Virus record (IMG/VR): IMGVR_UViG_3300032006_000081
Location: 1 to 24,119 of that record
Reading direction: 5' to 3' (one strand)
Length of the DNA stretch: 24,119 nucleotides
DNA from: a virus
The notes below the pieces were generated by a model that searched no databases, had not been told where the DNA came from, and saw only the letters and a program-made list of their open reading frames with translations. Below, in pieces: positions 10,501 to 17,259 of this stretch. Position 1 is the first letter of the stretch. Every line of letters starts with the position of its first letter. Position numbers and translations under genes: made by a program.

Positions 10501-13500
10501 GCTGTATCTGCATTACCAACAAGAGCCGCCTGTAACGATCCTGCTGAAATAGTTAAATCCCCAGATGATGATCCTGTGGCTGATGTAGTTCCGACAATAA
10601 AGCTGTCAGTACTCTCATCCCAAGCTATGATGGCATTAGCAGAAGAACCTCTCTCTATGACTATCCCAGCATCCCCACTTGGCGTACCACTAGTACCGTT
10701 AGCTAACTCAATCAATTTATCCGTTATTGTCGTATTCGTGGAACTTGCTGTTGTTGTATCTCCAGTTACAGTCAAATCTCCTGAAACAACAAGATCCCCG
10801 CTCATAGTGACTCTTTCTTGACTGTTTCTAGTGTCAAGAACAATCATTCCCGCTTTACCAGCAGTGTCAAAACTTAATGCAGATGCATTGTTATCAATCA
10901 AGTCCCAATCTGTAGCCTGACCTGTAGTAGTAATATCGCCTGTTGATGTCAAACTAGCTACAGTTGCGGCTCCTGTAGTAGCAGTCCCTACTACCGTTAA
11001 AGCACCGGGAATCGAGATTGTTGTCCCTCCCGCACCCATTGTTAAGGTGTTTGCTCCGACTGTATCGAATATTGTCTTATTCCCTGCGGTTAAATCTAAG
11101 TCGGTTAATGCTGTTAAAGCAGTTATCGTTCCGCCTAATGAAGTGGACGTACCACCTATCGTAATAGCACTATTTGCTAAAGAACCATTTGCTATATTTG
11201 AAAGAGTATTACTTGACCCAGAAATAGTTTTATTTGTTAATGTTTCAGTTAACGATGTAGTCGCTAATGTGGATGTTGCATTAGGTAAAGTTACAGTAGC
11301 ATTACCACTATAATTAGCGTGGGCTGTGGACTGTAATTGAGTATAGTGGGCGTTACCTACTTCACAATAAAATCTTACATGTGAGACAGCTCCACCATTT
11401 TTAATAGATATGGAACCTTGCTCAATATCTACCCCATTAGCACCATCAATTCGTACTACACCAGAACCATTTGGAGTTAAAGCTATATTATTATTAGATG
11501 AACTAATTAATGAACCTTCTATGTCTACATTAGCGACTATCTTTGAACCGCCCGAATTGGCAGTATTAAAAGTAAGGTAAGAATTACTTCCCTCTTTAAT
11601 AACGAAAGCTGTAGCAGAGTTATCAATTATTCCTATGCTAGAAGCTTCTCCAGCCATATCCAATAAATCCGTGGTCATGACTACATTTCCAGTACCATTA
11701 GGAAGAATAGAGATATTCCCATTAGCCCCATTAGCTACCGTTATAGAACCACTATTTGATCCCGCATTGGTATTAAGGGTTAAATCACCCGTACCGTTGG
11801 TAGTGACAAACGCAGTAGCATTTGCATCCCCAACTCGCACAGTATCCGCATCAAGCTGAACATCCCCTGTACCATTCGGAGCCAAAATCATCGCTCCATT
11901 AGTGTTAGTTGTTGAAATGGTATTCCCATTCAACGTGATGTTATCTACACGAATTTCTGTTGCTACAGCATTAGTACCTATAGTGACTCCGTCAATGGAC
12001 CCACCATTAATATCAACAGTTGTGACAGTACCTAAATCTGTCCAAGTTCCTGTAAGAGCACCACCCCCGGTGACTGTTAATGATCCAGCTAAAGAAGTAG
12101 ATCCGCCCGCTACCATCAAAGCATGATTAGCTCCACCCTCTGTTGGAGCATTTTGAATGTAAACCGTAGCTGCCGTAGTGGCAGTACCAGTAGCTGTGAT
12201 AACTGGCTCAACGACATGCAAGCTAGACACAACTGCAGCAGTTCCCGTGGGAATCGTAACTCCAACAGGAGCCAATCTAACTGCACTAAATGAAGTATCC
12301 GCTACTGCTGTCAAAGCTGGAGGAGCTATCCGTATAAATGCAGTATTAACTACTGAATTACCTAATCCAAACGATCCCACGCCTCCAAACGTATTAGCAT
12401 CTAAAACGAAGGCATTGGCATTGCCGTTAGACTCAATTCTAAAATCTGAATCAGCACTAGACTCATTAACTACAACCCCACCCGCACCATCAATGGCTAA
12501 AATACCAGTGGATGTAGATACCGTGGTAGCTTCTTTAAATTGGAAAGCTCCAGTAGCGTAAGTTAATTTAGCAACATCATTGATTGAGTATTCCCATCCT
12601 GCTCCACTAGGAACATTAAGGTGCATCTGATTAGTACCATCAGCATCTCTACCAACTGAGTAATCTGCCCCAGTAACAGCTGTTCCAGTTCCCCAAGTTA
12701 GTTGACTATGGGAAAGAATATTTCCTGTACCAACAACTCTGGTGTTAATTATTAGATCAGTACCGTTATAGCTAATGTCAGCATCGCCACCAGTACCGAA
12801 AGTAGCATTAACATTGTCATTAAATGACATATCGTTAGCTACAGTTGTAGTCCCATTAAAAGTAACTCCAGCTATATTTCCAGAATTAATATCAACACGG
12901 GTCATATTATGATTAGCAAAATCAATAGCCCCACCAGCACTCCACGCACCTAAAGTAAGAGTGCCAGAAGAGGTGTTGATCGTTGTAGCCTTTGCAAAAG
13001 CAAATGCTCCATCAGTGTGATTTAACTGAGAAGTACCAGCAATTGTGGTATTTAAAGTATTTGATCCATGCGTATAGGTAATCTTTCCTACATCATTATC
13101 AGAAGCATCGCCAAAGACGATTCCACCAACCGTAGGAGCTAATATATTAATGTACGCATTATCACTGTTTTCTAAAATTAATAAGGAATCAGCCACAGCA
13201 GAAACCGATCCAGCAGTAGCTTCCCATAAGTGCAAAAGATTATCTGGTGAAGGTAAACCTGTCCTACCTATAATAAAATCTGATCCACTAGCAGTCTTCA
13301 ATTCTAACTTTACATCCGTACCATCAGAAGCAAAATCAGCATCAGCACCTAAAGTACCAAGTAATAACGAAATATTGTCATTAAAGACTGTATCTCCAGA
13401 AGAAAATGTCGAGGTAACTTCAGATGTGTCGGTGGACTTAATGTCCAATACATCTGTCATAGTTCCATTTACCATGACAGAGAAAACTACCTGACCATCT

Positions 13501-14039
13501 CTAGTACCAGTAGTTACATCTGTAAATTGCCACTTCATCTGAGCAGCATCATTCTGAGAACCACTAGAGTCCTCTAACTGATAAGTTATGTATGCTGAGT
13601 CATTATCGGCAGCTGAAGCTCTATTACCGCCTCTAAAAACAGCTACCCGATTCGAAGCAGAATCAAAAGCATTTTGAACTGTTAAAGGCTGGGTAGTTGC
13701 GTTAACGCTAGAAGTTATATCTACTCCAGTAGTAGGAGAAAGAGTTAACCTAGTAGCTCCATTAATCTGAAAGAAAATGTTGTTGCTGGCCCCATTAGCA
13801 TTGAGAGTTAGGTTCTCACCAGAAGCAGAACGAATAGTGCTGGCTTCAAGAATTCCAGCTGAACTAGAGATAACTCCAGCATTAGTTATGCTAAAGACAG
13901 GGCTGCCTCCACCAGAAGGACGACACATTATGTAGTCCCCTGATCCGCTTTGGACTAACTCCAAAGCCGCCTGGGAATCGTTAAGAATAAACTGCCTTTG
14001 GGCAGGATAAAACGATATTTGCCGAAGATCTACAGGCAT
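4563..14039 (-). CDS. Giant tail-fibre/adhesin protein (3158 aa) with C-terminal Peptidase_S74 chaperone
   Basis: A very long Gly/Thr/Ser/Ala/Asn-rich fibre protein likely to trimerise and contact the host surface. Seen: from the N-terminus (MPVDLRQISFYPAQRQFILN) many short beta modules of the type 'gt.t.tG.lt.ts.....gdltv.g.ttt.nst'. A module (GRNSQERVTMSGDLVVSG-like) lies near residues 1046-1103, and a C1q/TNF-like jelly roll near 1592-1741 (GYWLISVQQEW ... DYLTVQLYQNSGAALN). A related 'TVNGTTTTVNSTTVTVDDPI' module is near 1983-2116. A motif N-x-[TS]SAQQ-[VI]-LY recurs near 1184-1219, 1913-1950 and 2952-2993. The last 95 residues are a Peptidase_S74 intramolecular chaperone: SDIALKKNV with Ser3064, AGLIAQDVEEVLPELV and YKALNYNGI, then a Lys/Glu coiled coil. 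The chaperone should cut itself off before Ser3064 after folding. GGGAGG precedes ATG 14039. Its stop overlaps the next start by 11 bases. Confidence 0.9.
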   Translation of the reverse strand: MPVDLRQISFYPAQRQFILNDSQAALELVQSGSGDYIMCRPSGGGSPVFSITNAGVISSSAGILEASTIRSASGENLTLNANGASNNIFFQINGATRLTLSPTTGVDITSSVNATTQPLTVQNAFDSASNRVAVFRGGNRASAADNDSAYITYQLEDSSGSQNDAAQMKWQFTDVTTGTRDGQVVFSVMVNGTMTDVLDIKSTDTSEVTSTFSSGDTVFNDNISLLLGTLGADADFASDGTDVKLELKTASGSDFIIGRTGLPSPDNLLHLWEATAGSVSAVADSLLILENSDNAYINILAPTVGGIVFGDASDNDVGKITYTHGSNTLNTTIAGTSQLNHTDGAFAFAKATTINTSSGTLTLGAWSAGGAIDFANHNMTRVDINSGNIAGVTFNGTTTVANDMSFNDNVNATFGTGGDADISYNGTDLIINTRVVGTGNILSHSQLTWGTGTAVTGADYSVGRDADGTNQMHLNVPSGAGWEYSINDVAKLTYATGAFQFKEATTVSTSTGILAIDGAGGVVVNESSADSDFRIESNGNANAFVLDANTFGGVGSFGLGNSVVNTAFIRIAPPALTAVADTSFSAVRLAPVGVTIPTGTAAVVSSLHVVEPVITATGTATTAATVYIQNAPTEGGANHALMVAGGSTSLAGSLTVTGGGALTGTWTDLGTVTTVDINGGSIDGVTIGTNAVATEIRVDNITLNGNTISTTNTNGAMILAPNGTGDVQLDADTVRVGDANATAFVTTNGTGDLTLNTNAGSNSGSITVANGANGNISILPNGTGNVVMTTDLLDMAGEASSIGIIDNSATAFVIKEGSNSYLTFNTANSGGSKIVANVDIEGSLISSSNNNIALTPNGSGVVRIDGANGVDIEQGSISIKNGGAVSHVRFYCEVGNAHYTQLQSTAHANYSGNATVTLPNATSTLATTSLTETLTNKTISGSSNTLSNIANGSLANSAITIGGTSTSLGGTITALTALTDLDLTAGNKTIFDTVGANTLTMGAGGTTISIPGALTVVGTATTGAATVASLTSTGDITTTGQATDWDLIDNNASALSFDTAGKAGMIVLDTRNSQERVTMSGDLVVSGDLTVTGDTTTASSTNTTITDKLIELANGTSGTPSGDAGIVIERGSSANAIIAWDESTDSFIVGTTSATGSSSGDLTISAGSLQAALVGNADTATTSTNVTAAVNAENENQFIAFLDNSNTSAQQVLYDAGLLYNPSTNNLTTTTFTGSLAGTATEATNVTATANNTTNETVYVTFVDGQTGTQGIETDSGLTYNPSTGVLTASGGFSGVVTGTAESATSLANPRTIGMTGDVVWTSASFDGTANVTGVSTIQANAVDSAEIVAGAIDLSHMANLASMRVIGNLTGSAATPSAITVLDEDNMGSDSATSLATQQSIKYYVDNNTTSSIAAATDTNLTSIADASLLFYDTTSSKWVDYVLSGDVTSTDAGVVTIANTAVQMAMVHTDVITGQTAITSGVDQTSDYLLLYDDNASSYKKVAPGNLGITGLPSGSGNEIQFRSSATAFGAAGNVEIKNNSLALKEQSTPSAVTGYGMVYAKSDNELYYRSDSDSEIKITNSGALAGGGAFKGTKLYLTNGTTSVSNDSATTMTAWTESYDVGTMHDASSNTERITFGQTGYWLISVQQEWAADAVGYREMRVTHTDTSNSNATNIILRDRATSASGGTSTVSGASTTFYVDDVADYLTVQLYQNSGAALNAVGNNDDSTTVTVSRLDMATSTSGTASGTVGHVQFSDGSGGHASDNGQLFWDSTNNRLGIGKSNPATPLDVTGTITATSLAGTITTAAQTNITSVGALAGGTIASGFGTISTGNTITTTAAITGGSFVVGNLTLSGTELDLSSGDLTVDVAGDITLNADGGDIVFMDASATLGTISSTGWSGNSATATTATNITAAADATNEGQFIAFLNNANTSAQQILYDAGITYNPSTNALSTTSGIFGTLTVAAASITDSSGTISFGNENITTTGTATVGNLTVNGTTTTVNSTTVTVDDPIFTLGGDTAPGSDDNKDRGIEFRYHDGSSARVGFFGYDDSAGVFTGFTAATNSSEVFSGTAMNATFGTITGSSLVGTLATAAQGSITSVGTLTGLGLVQDANITFASGMTINDDSSNNAAYINLASGDALYLQDGGTTNMSIAASGAITMQAGSLTLGSGAEADYGLYFNGHSGGQDWYIASDDSNDSFVIGEGATVGNNARYRIFDSGDYYYGHYIQHVYTSDGTSDKTVGVAIGPDITGHSGDSAFLAQVAMGIDVGGSITTAGVSAIAATLYLSHPDLGDGSGTVTDAATLYIKDAPDDGTNQYALLVGSGVSKFNGNVLVNGGAVNFGVDDTGVDVTFFGATAGRHVIWDENQNRMHFLDNTYLGFGGTSGNASVDTTMYHTGSNFTIDNNTGNFTFDTANNTDFYFKHNNVQVGFIDSSAYTMYMGINDSVPGIFHALGGATGNAEGGELRLSTAADHDTTYQYYFLDAYEDDLRIGRAGNIDLKLESDGRFRALNDVIIDGNAKFLLLKGGVTGTKSGIAWTFNADTNTNHYAEMQIDYDTRASLGLHMNVGYPITLDATTQINFDLAGTRYATLTAGVLAPQHATGAYLALTRADSSIADGNRLGTILFRGDDPSASQNGAEITALADGTWSSGAYASEMLFKVHNGSSMLTPLKISSAGTVAVNMFGVYSGDYMYLQTATGSTKANVRLSDSDTEVQLNNASNNGILTFGTYVNSQPQKNLSLRSRYVSSQYKVQVGINTDSAFQNVANGTVDLDVTGFHIKDTVAHGQMLIEANPPSLHVIDSGGSSNDKWMMYRIDGGVGWFQSLNDDGSDRVDNILVMDMGTGNVGLRTDTPAYNLDIAAPASGTWLGLGVPLPGSGSTTFEGGMRMFASSGTDDRSWAMWADANNPRALRIEYSGARGTGFGSGTEVLRLDYQGAVTVPGGVDKIRAAADSTNADQYVSFIDNASTSAQQVLYSGSATFTFNPVTGGLKTSGYISVGTSKGVYLDGGGDTYLRESGNFNEIDFYVGGALDFRMQNDGDFHARQDIYAYSTTITSDIALKKNVTVIDQALDKVSQLRGVLFDWKDENVGSSAGLIAQDVEEVLPELVKNVDDPFDKGNYKALNYNGIIGLLVESIKELKEEITELKNAS
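4566..4850 (-). other. Peptidase_S74 autoprocessing domain; predicted cut before Ser3064
   Basis: Codons for residues 3064-3158 of the giant fibre. Catalytic Ser3064 is encoded at 4848-4850 and the partner Lys lies in LKKN a few residues on. In endosialidase-type fibres this domain drives trimer folding and then cleaves its own N-terminal bond, so it is expected to be absent from the mature virion. Confidence 0.85.
10730..10900 (-). repeat. Fibre module copy shared with 1640-1820
   Basis: Partner of the module copy in the second fibre gene; it corresponds to residues ~1046-1103 of the giant fibre. Protein and DNA similarity are both visible across the tract. Confidence 0.65.
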
Positions 14040-14049
14040 TTATACCTCC

Positions 14050-14739
14050 CTAGAATGAACGAGTATCCTCAATACCTCTATAGAAAATATGGACGAAGCC
14101 AATATCCAAAGTGGAACTTCCTCCACCCTCTGTATCTAAGTAATATTGAAGGTATCCAATAATATCTGGAATATTAGTAGTATGAGTCGCTACTAGATTT
14201 CCATTTACAGAAAATTCGATCTGACCGCCCGTTACGGTTATTCGATAGAGATTCCTGTTGGTGAGAGTAATCCCACTTATAGCAGTTGTGCTCTCTGTTC
14301 CTGCATTATCTGTGATAGAAATCAAACTATCACTATTAAGACCAAATCCTATCAAATTAGTCGTAGCTCTGGTAGCAGAAGCAGACGCATTTAGTCCCAT
14401 AAACGTAGCAGAATTATCTACATTAGCTACATTTGTAAACTTTGCTTCCCATTCCACATACATCCCACGCACCATTGAAGTTGGAGACTGAGAATCAAAC
14501 ACACTCGGAGTAGCCCTAAAAGTAAAAATAGTGCGAAGACGAGCAGTCTGGTTAACAGGAACAACTATTGCCGCCTTTGGCATATCAGTGTCAGTTTTGA
14601 CACGAGTGATATAAGAATCACTACTTCTGTTCCAAGCTCCAGTAAATTCGTCTGTATCGTTAGCCCACTGTTCACTTAAATACTGAAAGTAATCACTTCT
14701 ATAGGCATTCGATACGGTATAAACATTAAAAAGTCCCAT
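14050..14739 (-). CDS. LamG/jelly-roll-like virion protein
   Basis: 229 residues. The core from about residue 60 resembles a concanavalin/LamG jelly roll: ARLRTIFTFRATP, then GMYVEWEAKFTNV, then ATFMGLNASA, then LYRITVTGGQIEFSVNGNLV, then DIGFVHIFYRGIED. The 'Y.it..gg.i.fsvnG.lv..h' segment is especially typical of phage concanavalin-like folds. AGGAGC precedes ATG 14739. It is directly upstream of the giant fibre gene (10-bp gap) and may be a fibre-attached glycan-binding protein or a tail surface protein. No catalytic residues of a depolymerase are visible. Confidence 0.6.
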   Translation of the reverse strand: MGLFNVYTVSNAYRSDYFQYLSEQWANDTDEFTGAWNRSSDSYITRVKTDTDMPKAAIVVPVNQTARLRTIFTFRATPSVFDSQSPTSMVRGMYVEWEAKFTNVANVDNSATFMGLNASASATRATTNLIGFGLNSDSLISITDNAGTESTTAISGITLTNRNLYRITVTGGQIEFSVNGNLVATHTTNIPDIIGYLQYYLDTEGGGSSTLDIGFVHIFYRGIEDTRSF

Positions 14740-14750
14740 TTATTATGCTC

Positions 14751-15716
14751 CTAGAAGCCCATCGCATAGCCAATAACCCTTGGAGTTTCAGTACCAGCGG
14801 CATTGACGAAGGAGACATTCTCTTTAATTATTTTATGAATATCTAGTTTATAGTCTATGCCCACCCCCAAGTAGTACCCAAGAGGTGTAGCCGTCCTAAT
14901 CGCCACAGTTCTATCAAAATCTATGTAAGTTGCATGGCTTGAATATATTGATAAATAATGAATCTCACTCAATCCAGGCTCTCTTACAGAAGCTGAAGCA
15001 TCAGTAGTTCCAAGCCATCGTGAAAATCTCTCACTCAAAGGATCAACTACATCACTTACAGCCGCTGCGGGAGGATTGGGGTCCCTGACAGATGTACCGC
15101 TTCCCATAACAACTTGCCAAGAAGGCTCAATCTGAGCTGAATCGGCAAGAAAAGTTATATTTTGTTGAGATGGGGTATGGATATACAGCCTAATAGAACT
15201 CTCAGAAGTTTTTACTCTGTGAGTAACGGTACTTCTTCCATTCCAATTGCCCGCCATAGTCACAGTATTCCCATTACTGAATGTCGAACCCCCATCACTG
15301 GAAGCCCGAACTCTGGCTGTACCGCCAGCAGAACGCCTCAGATACACTGACAAAGCATAATTTCCCGGAGGAATATTAGTTACTTCATAATAAGCACCTT
15401 CAGCTGCAGCAGCGTTAGAAGTATTGATAGACATTGAATGTGTACCAACTCTAGGAGTGGTAGTTACTCGTGTAACAGTTGCTCCATCTGCGGTCCATCC
15501 AGCGGGAGGAGGCCCAGCGGCTCCCATCATATGAGGATTCTCTATCAAGTTGTATGTAGGAGTGCTAGGAGTTGTAGTAATCAAATCCTGAGCTGTATTT
15601 GTTGTGCTTAGAGTCACATCAATAGGAACAAACCGCATAGGAGTAGCAACAGACTCCCGCACAGTTCGATACTCATGCTCTCCAAATCTATATTCAAAAC
15701 CTCTATCAAGTGGCAT
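14751..15716 (-). CDS. Tail-associated protein with carbohydrate-binding-like beta-sandwich
   Basis: 321 residues. The middle part, about residues 55-195, has the pattern of a CBM4/9- or galactose-binding-like sandwich: NLIENPHM ... AGWTADGATVTRV ... GTHSMSIN ... GAYYEVTNIPPGNYALSVYL ... ITFLADSAQIEPS. Phages often use this fold for glycan contact. The N-terminus contains YRFGEHEYRTVRESVATPMR, the C-terminus SFVNAAGTETPRVIGYAMGF. The flanks may attach it to the virion. GGGGGG precedes ATG 15716. It sits between the tandem paralogs and a jelly-roll protein, so it is probably a tail, baseplate or receptor-contact component. The fold assignment is by eye and moderate. Confidence 0.62.
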   Translation of the reverse strand: MPLDRGFEYRFGEHEYRTVRESVATPMRFVPIDVTLSTTNTAQDLITTTPSTPTYNLIENPHMMGAAGPPPAGWTADGATVTRVTTTPRVGTHSMSINTSNAAAAEGAYYEVTNIPPGNYALSVYLRRSAGGTARVRASSDGGSTFSNGNTVTMAGNWNGRSTVTHRVKTSESSIRLYIHTPSQQNITFLADSAQIEPSWQVVMGSGTSVRDPNPPAAAVSDVVDPLSERFSRWLGTTDASASVREPGLSEIHYLSIYSSHATYIDFDRTVAIRTATPLGYYLGVGIDYKLDIHKIIKENVSFVNAAGTETPRVIGYAMGF

Positions 15717-15733
15717 TTTGCCCCCCTATTTCT

Positions 15734-16093
15734 TTAATTTGTTCCCCAGACAGCACCAATAATTCTTCCGTTTAGAGGAGTAGCCCGGATAACAGATATT
15801 TGTCCTGTTAAACGTATAAACTCCTCAACATATCCAGTTCCAGCTGGAACAAGCATTGATGTGCCTGTAGTTGTTGCGTCTCCATTAAAATTTACATACA
15901 AGTCAGCTTTATCTACCATCAACGTAATGTGGTTCGCCTCAGTCATAAAGCTTGAAACAGTTAATACTGTCTCAGCATCGCTCCCACTAGTCGTAAGAGC
16001 GAAAGGTTTAAACCCTTCATAGGGCTGAACAAGCTCAATCCCTAAACGGAGTTTTATTTTTTCATCAGACTTAAACTCGTGTGGTGTTGTCAT
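15734..16093 (-). CDS. Small beta-rich structural protein, paralog B
   Basis: 119 residues. After a distinctive hydrophilic N-terminus (MTTPHEFKSDEKIKLRLGIE) the sequence follows paralog A along its length, with ADLYVNFNGDATTTGTSMLV, PAGTGYVEEFIRLTGQISVI and NGRIIGAVWGTN. The start is ATG 16093, directly after the TGA of paralog A with no gap, and GGGGA precedes it. The tandem arrangement points to gene duplication and divergence. The pair may form a hetero-oligomeric ring, as duplicated small virion proteins sometimes do, but that is speculation. Confidence 0.7.
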   Translation of the reverse strand: MTTPHEFKSDEKIKLRLGIELVQPYEGFKPFALTTSGSDAETVLTVSSFMTEANHITLMVDKADLYVNFNGDATTTGTSMLVPAGTGYVEEFIRLTGQISVIRATPLNGRIIGAVWGTN

Positions 16094-16423
16094 TCAACGT
16101 CCCCAGACACAACCACGAATACGTCCATTAGTAGCCCCAACTCGCATAACGGAGATTAATCCAGTTACACGAACCTCTTCTTCGGTATAACCAGTTCCAG
16201 CAGGAACTAACATAGAAGAGCCATCACTAGTTGCGGCACCATTAAAATTTACATATAAATCACCAAGCTCTACCACAAATGTAATTCTATTTGCCTCCTC
16301 CATTACAGAAGCAACATCTATTACTGTTGTAGCAGAAGCTCCAGCCGTTGTAGTAGTGAAACCACGATAATTAGGTAACGGCTGCATTAACTCAATTTGT
16401 GTACGTATCTCAGGTGCTGGCAT
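16094..16423 (-). CDS. Small beta-rich structural protein, paralog A
   Basis: A 109-residue, all-beta-looking protein with ADLYVNFNG-type (GDLYVNFNGAAT), SMLVPAGTGYTEEEVRVTG and NGRIRGCVWG motifs. It is a clear paralog of the adjacent gene at 15734-16093: a hand alignment of about 102 positions gives about 59 identities. The C-terminal 'isv.r....Gri.g.vWG' strand pair is typical of small virion beta-sandwich proteins. The start is ATG 16423, overlapping the previous TAA by one base, with AAGGA just upstream. It probably encodes a minor virion component, perhaps neck, tail or a fibre adaptor. The function is inferred only from context. Confidence 0.7.
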   Translation of the reverse strand: MPAPEIRTQIELMQPLPNYRGFTTTTAGASATTVIDVASVMEEANRITFVVELGDLYVNFNGAATSDGSSMLVPAGTGYTEEEVRVTGLISVMRVGATNGRIRGCVWGR

Positions 16424-16611
16424 TATTCCTTGACCTCTGATAATTTGTCTCTAACTTTTGAATCCACATAAAAAAGTTTAACCTTCCCTATATGGGGATG
16501 CTTAAAAGGAACCATAGGTAACTCTTGCGGTCCGACTCGAACAACTCCGAATTCATGACTCTGCATCTTATTCACTCTACGAGCAAACCAGGAAATTACC
16601 TTACCTAGCAT
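16423..16611 (-). CDS. Small hypothetical protein (62 aa)
   Basis: A short basic protein starting MLGKVISWFARRVNKMQSHE, then a beta-like stretch with GVVRVGPQELPMVPFKHPHI and a charged end. I chose ATG 16609-16611 because GGAG (16618-16621) lies 6 bases upstream; a TTG one codon earlier is also in frame. The amphipathic N-terminus (ISWFARRV) may associate with a membrane. It overlaps the previous gene by 11 bases and the next by one (TAATG), so all three are probably translationally coupled. No family is recognised. Confidence 0.62.
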   Translation of the reverse strand: MLGKVISWFARRVNKMQSHEFGVVRVGPQELPMVPFKHPHIGKVKLFYVDSKVRDKLSEVKE

Positions 16612-16795
16612 CAAATACTCCTAATCTTTTTCCTATCATTGACCATTCAATAGGAGATACTTTTCCATGATCTCCCACCGCTTTCGTGAGTTTTGCTATT
16701 AACTCATCTTTATCTTTAGACCCCTTTAACCGATCCTCTATTGCTAATCCTAGCCCCTCAGCACCTGACGATTTCTTTGACCATAATCCAAACAT
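16601..16795 (-). CDS. Small hypothetical protein (64 aa)
   Basis: A Lys-rich helical protein beginning MFGLWSKKSSGAEGLGLAIE, with a second helix DKDELIAKLTKAVGDHG and ending IGKRLGVFDAR. No known domain is recognised. GGAGAAGGTC precedes ATG 16795. Its 3' end overlaps the start of the next gene by 11 bases and supplies that gene's GGAG ribosome-binding site, which indicates translational coupling. Confidence 0.65.
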   Translation of the reverse strand: MFGLWSKKSSGAEGLGLAIEDRLKGSKDKDELIAKLTKAVGDHGKVSPIEWSMIGKRLGVFDAR

Positions 16796-16837
16796 GACCT
16801 TCTCCTTCTTCTCCGTTACCTAAACCTTATTCCTATT

Positions 16838-16975
16838 TTATTTCTCCGCTATTGTTAAAAGTACTACTGTTATCGCCAATCCAACTATCGCTATGAGCAC
16901 ACACAGCTGTATAAAACAACCCCATGCCGTTGAGTCTACCTTCCCAAGTATCTTAAAAGGATTAGATACTCTCAT
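16838..16975 (-). CDS. 45-residue single-span membrane protein
   Basis: ATG 16973-16975 to TAA 16838-16840. The N-terminus MRVSNPFKILGKVDSTAWGC is followed by a long hydrophobic helix at about residues 19-42 (CVLIAIVGLAITVVLL) and a short TIAEK tail. GGTAGG lies about 7 bases upstream, and GGAG abuts the ATG. It fills most of the 200-bp gap between its neighbours. It could be a pinholin- or spanin-like lysis component or a partner of the other membrane proteins nearby. The helix is clear; the function is not. Confidence 0.68.
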   Translation of the reverse strand: MRVSNPFKILGKVDSTAWGCFIQLCVLIAIVGLAITVVLLTIAEK

Positions 16976-16997
16976 CTCCTAACCTACCCATAGATTC

Positions 16998-17228
16998 TTA
17001 ATCTTTATCCGTTATAGATGTCGCACCTTTATCTACAACAAGTTTTTCGTCATCTAGCTCTACGAAAGTATGTTTTTCTGCTCTATCGTTCAGATCGTCC
17101 AATTTCTCACACGCATCTGTTAATAAAGTAATAGCAAATTCCTTCGTTGCCAGATCAGATCGTTTTATATCGTCTATTATTATTTGTGCCAATCCCATCC
17201 AATTCGGAGCTATATTTACCGTTTTCAT
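16998..17228 (-). CDS. Small hypothetical protein (76 aa)
   Basis: A soluble, acidic protein with predicted helices at about residues 10-22 (MGLAQIIIDDIKR) and 24-50 (ATKEFAITLLTDACEKLDD), followed by a charged C-terminal tail. I recognise no family. The start is ATG 17228, preceded by AAGGGATAGGC; it follows the 483-residue gene by 31 bp, in the same direction. Size and composition suit a small accessory or assembly factor. Confidence 0.65.
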   Translation of the reverse strand: MKTVNIAPNWMGLAQIIIDDIKRSDLATKEFAITLLTDACEKLDDLNDRAEKHTFVELDDEKLVVDKGATSITDKD

Positions 17229-17259
17229 GCCTATCCCTTACCTTTGCCTTATCCATAGA

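Noticed and set aside
12178-12561. 127-codon open frame on the + strand inside the giant fibre
   Set aside because: Antisense shadow of a repetitive Gly/Thr/Ala-rich gene; the peptide is low-complexity Val/Pro/Thr with no ribosome-binding site or domain. The same holds for the other + strand frames, for example 13150-13494, 17693-18016 and 11047-11313.
5000-13900. Many short repeated DNA words that could suggest a CRISPR array or satellite repeat
   Set aside because: They are in frame with fibre modules, irregularly spaced and imperfect; no fixed-length direct repeats with unique spacers.
16612-16614. TTG as start of the small gene ending at 16423
   Set aside because: ATG 16609-16611 is one codon later and has better spacing (6 bases) from GGAG.
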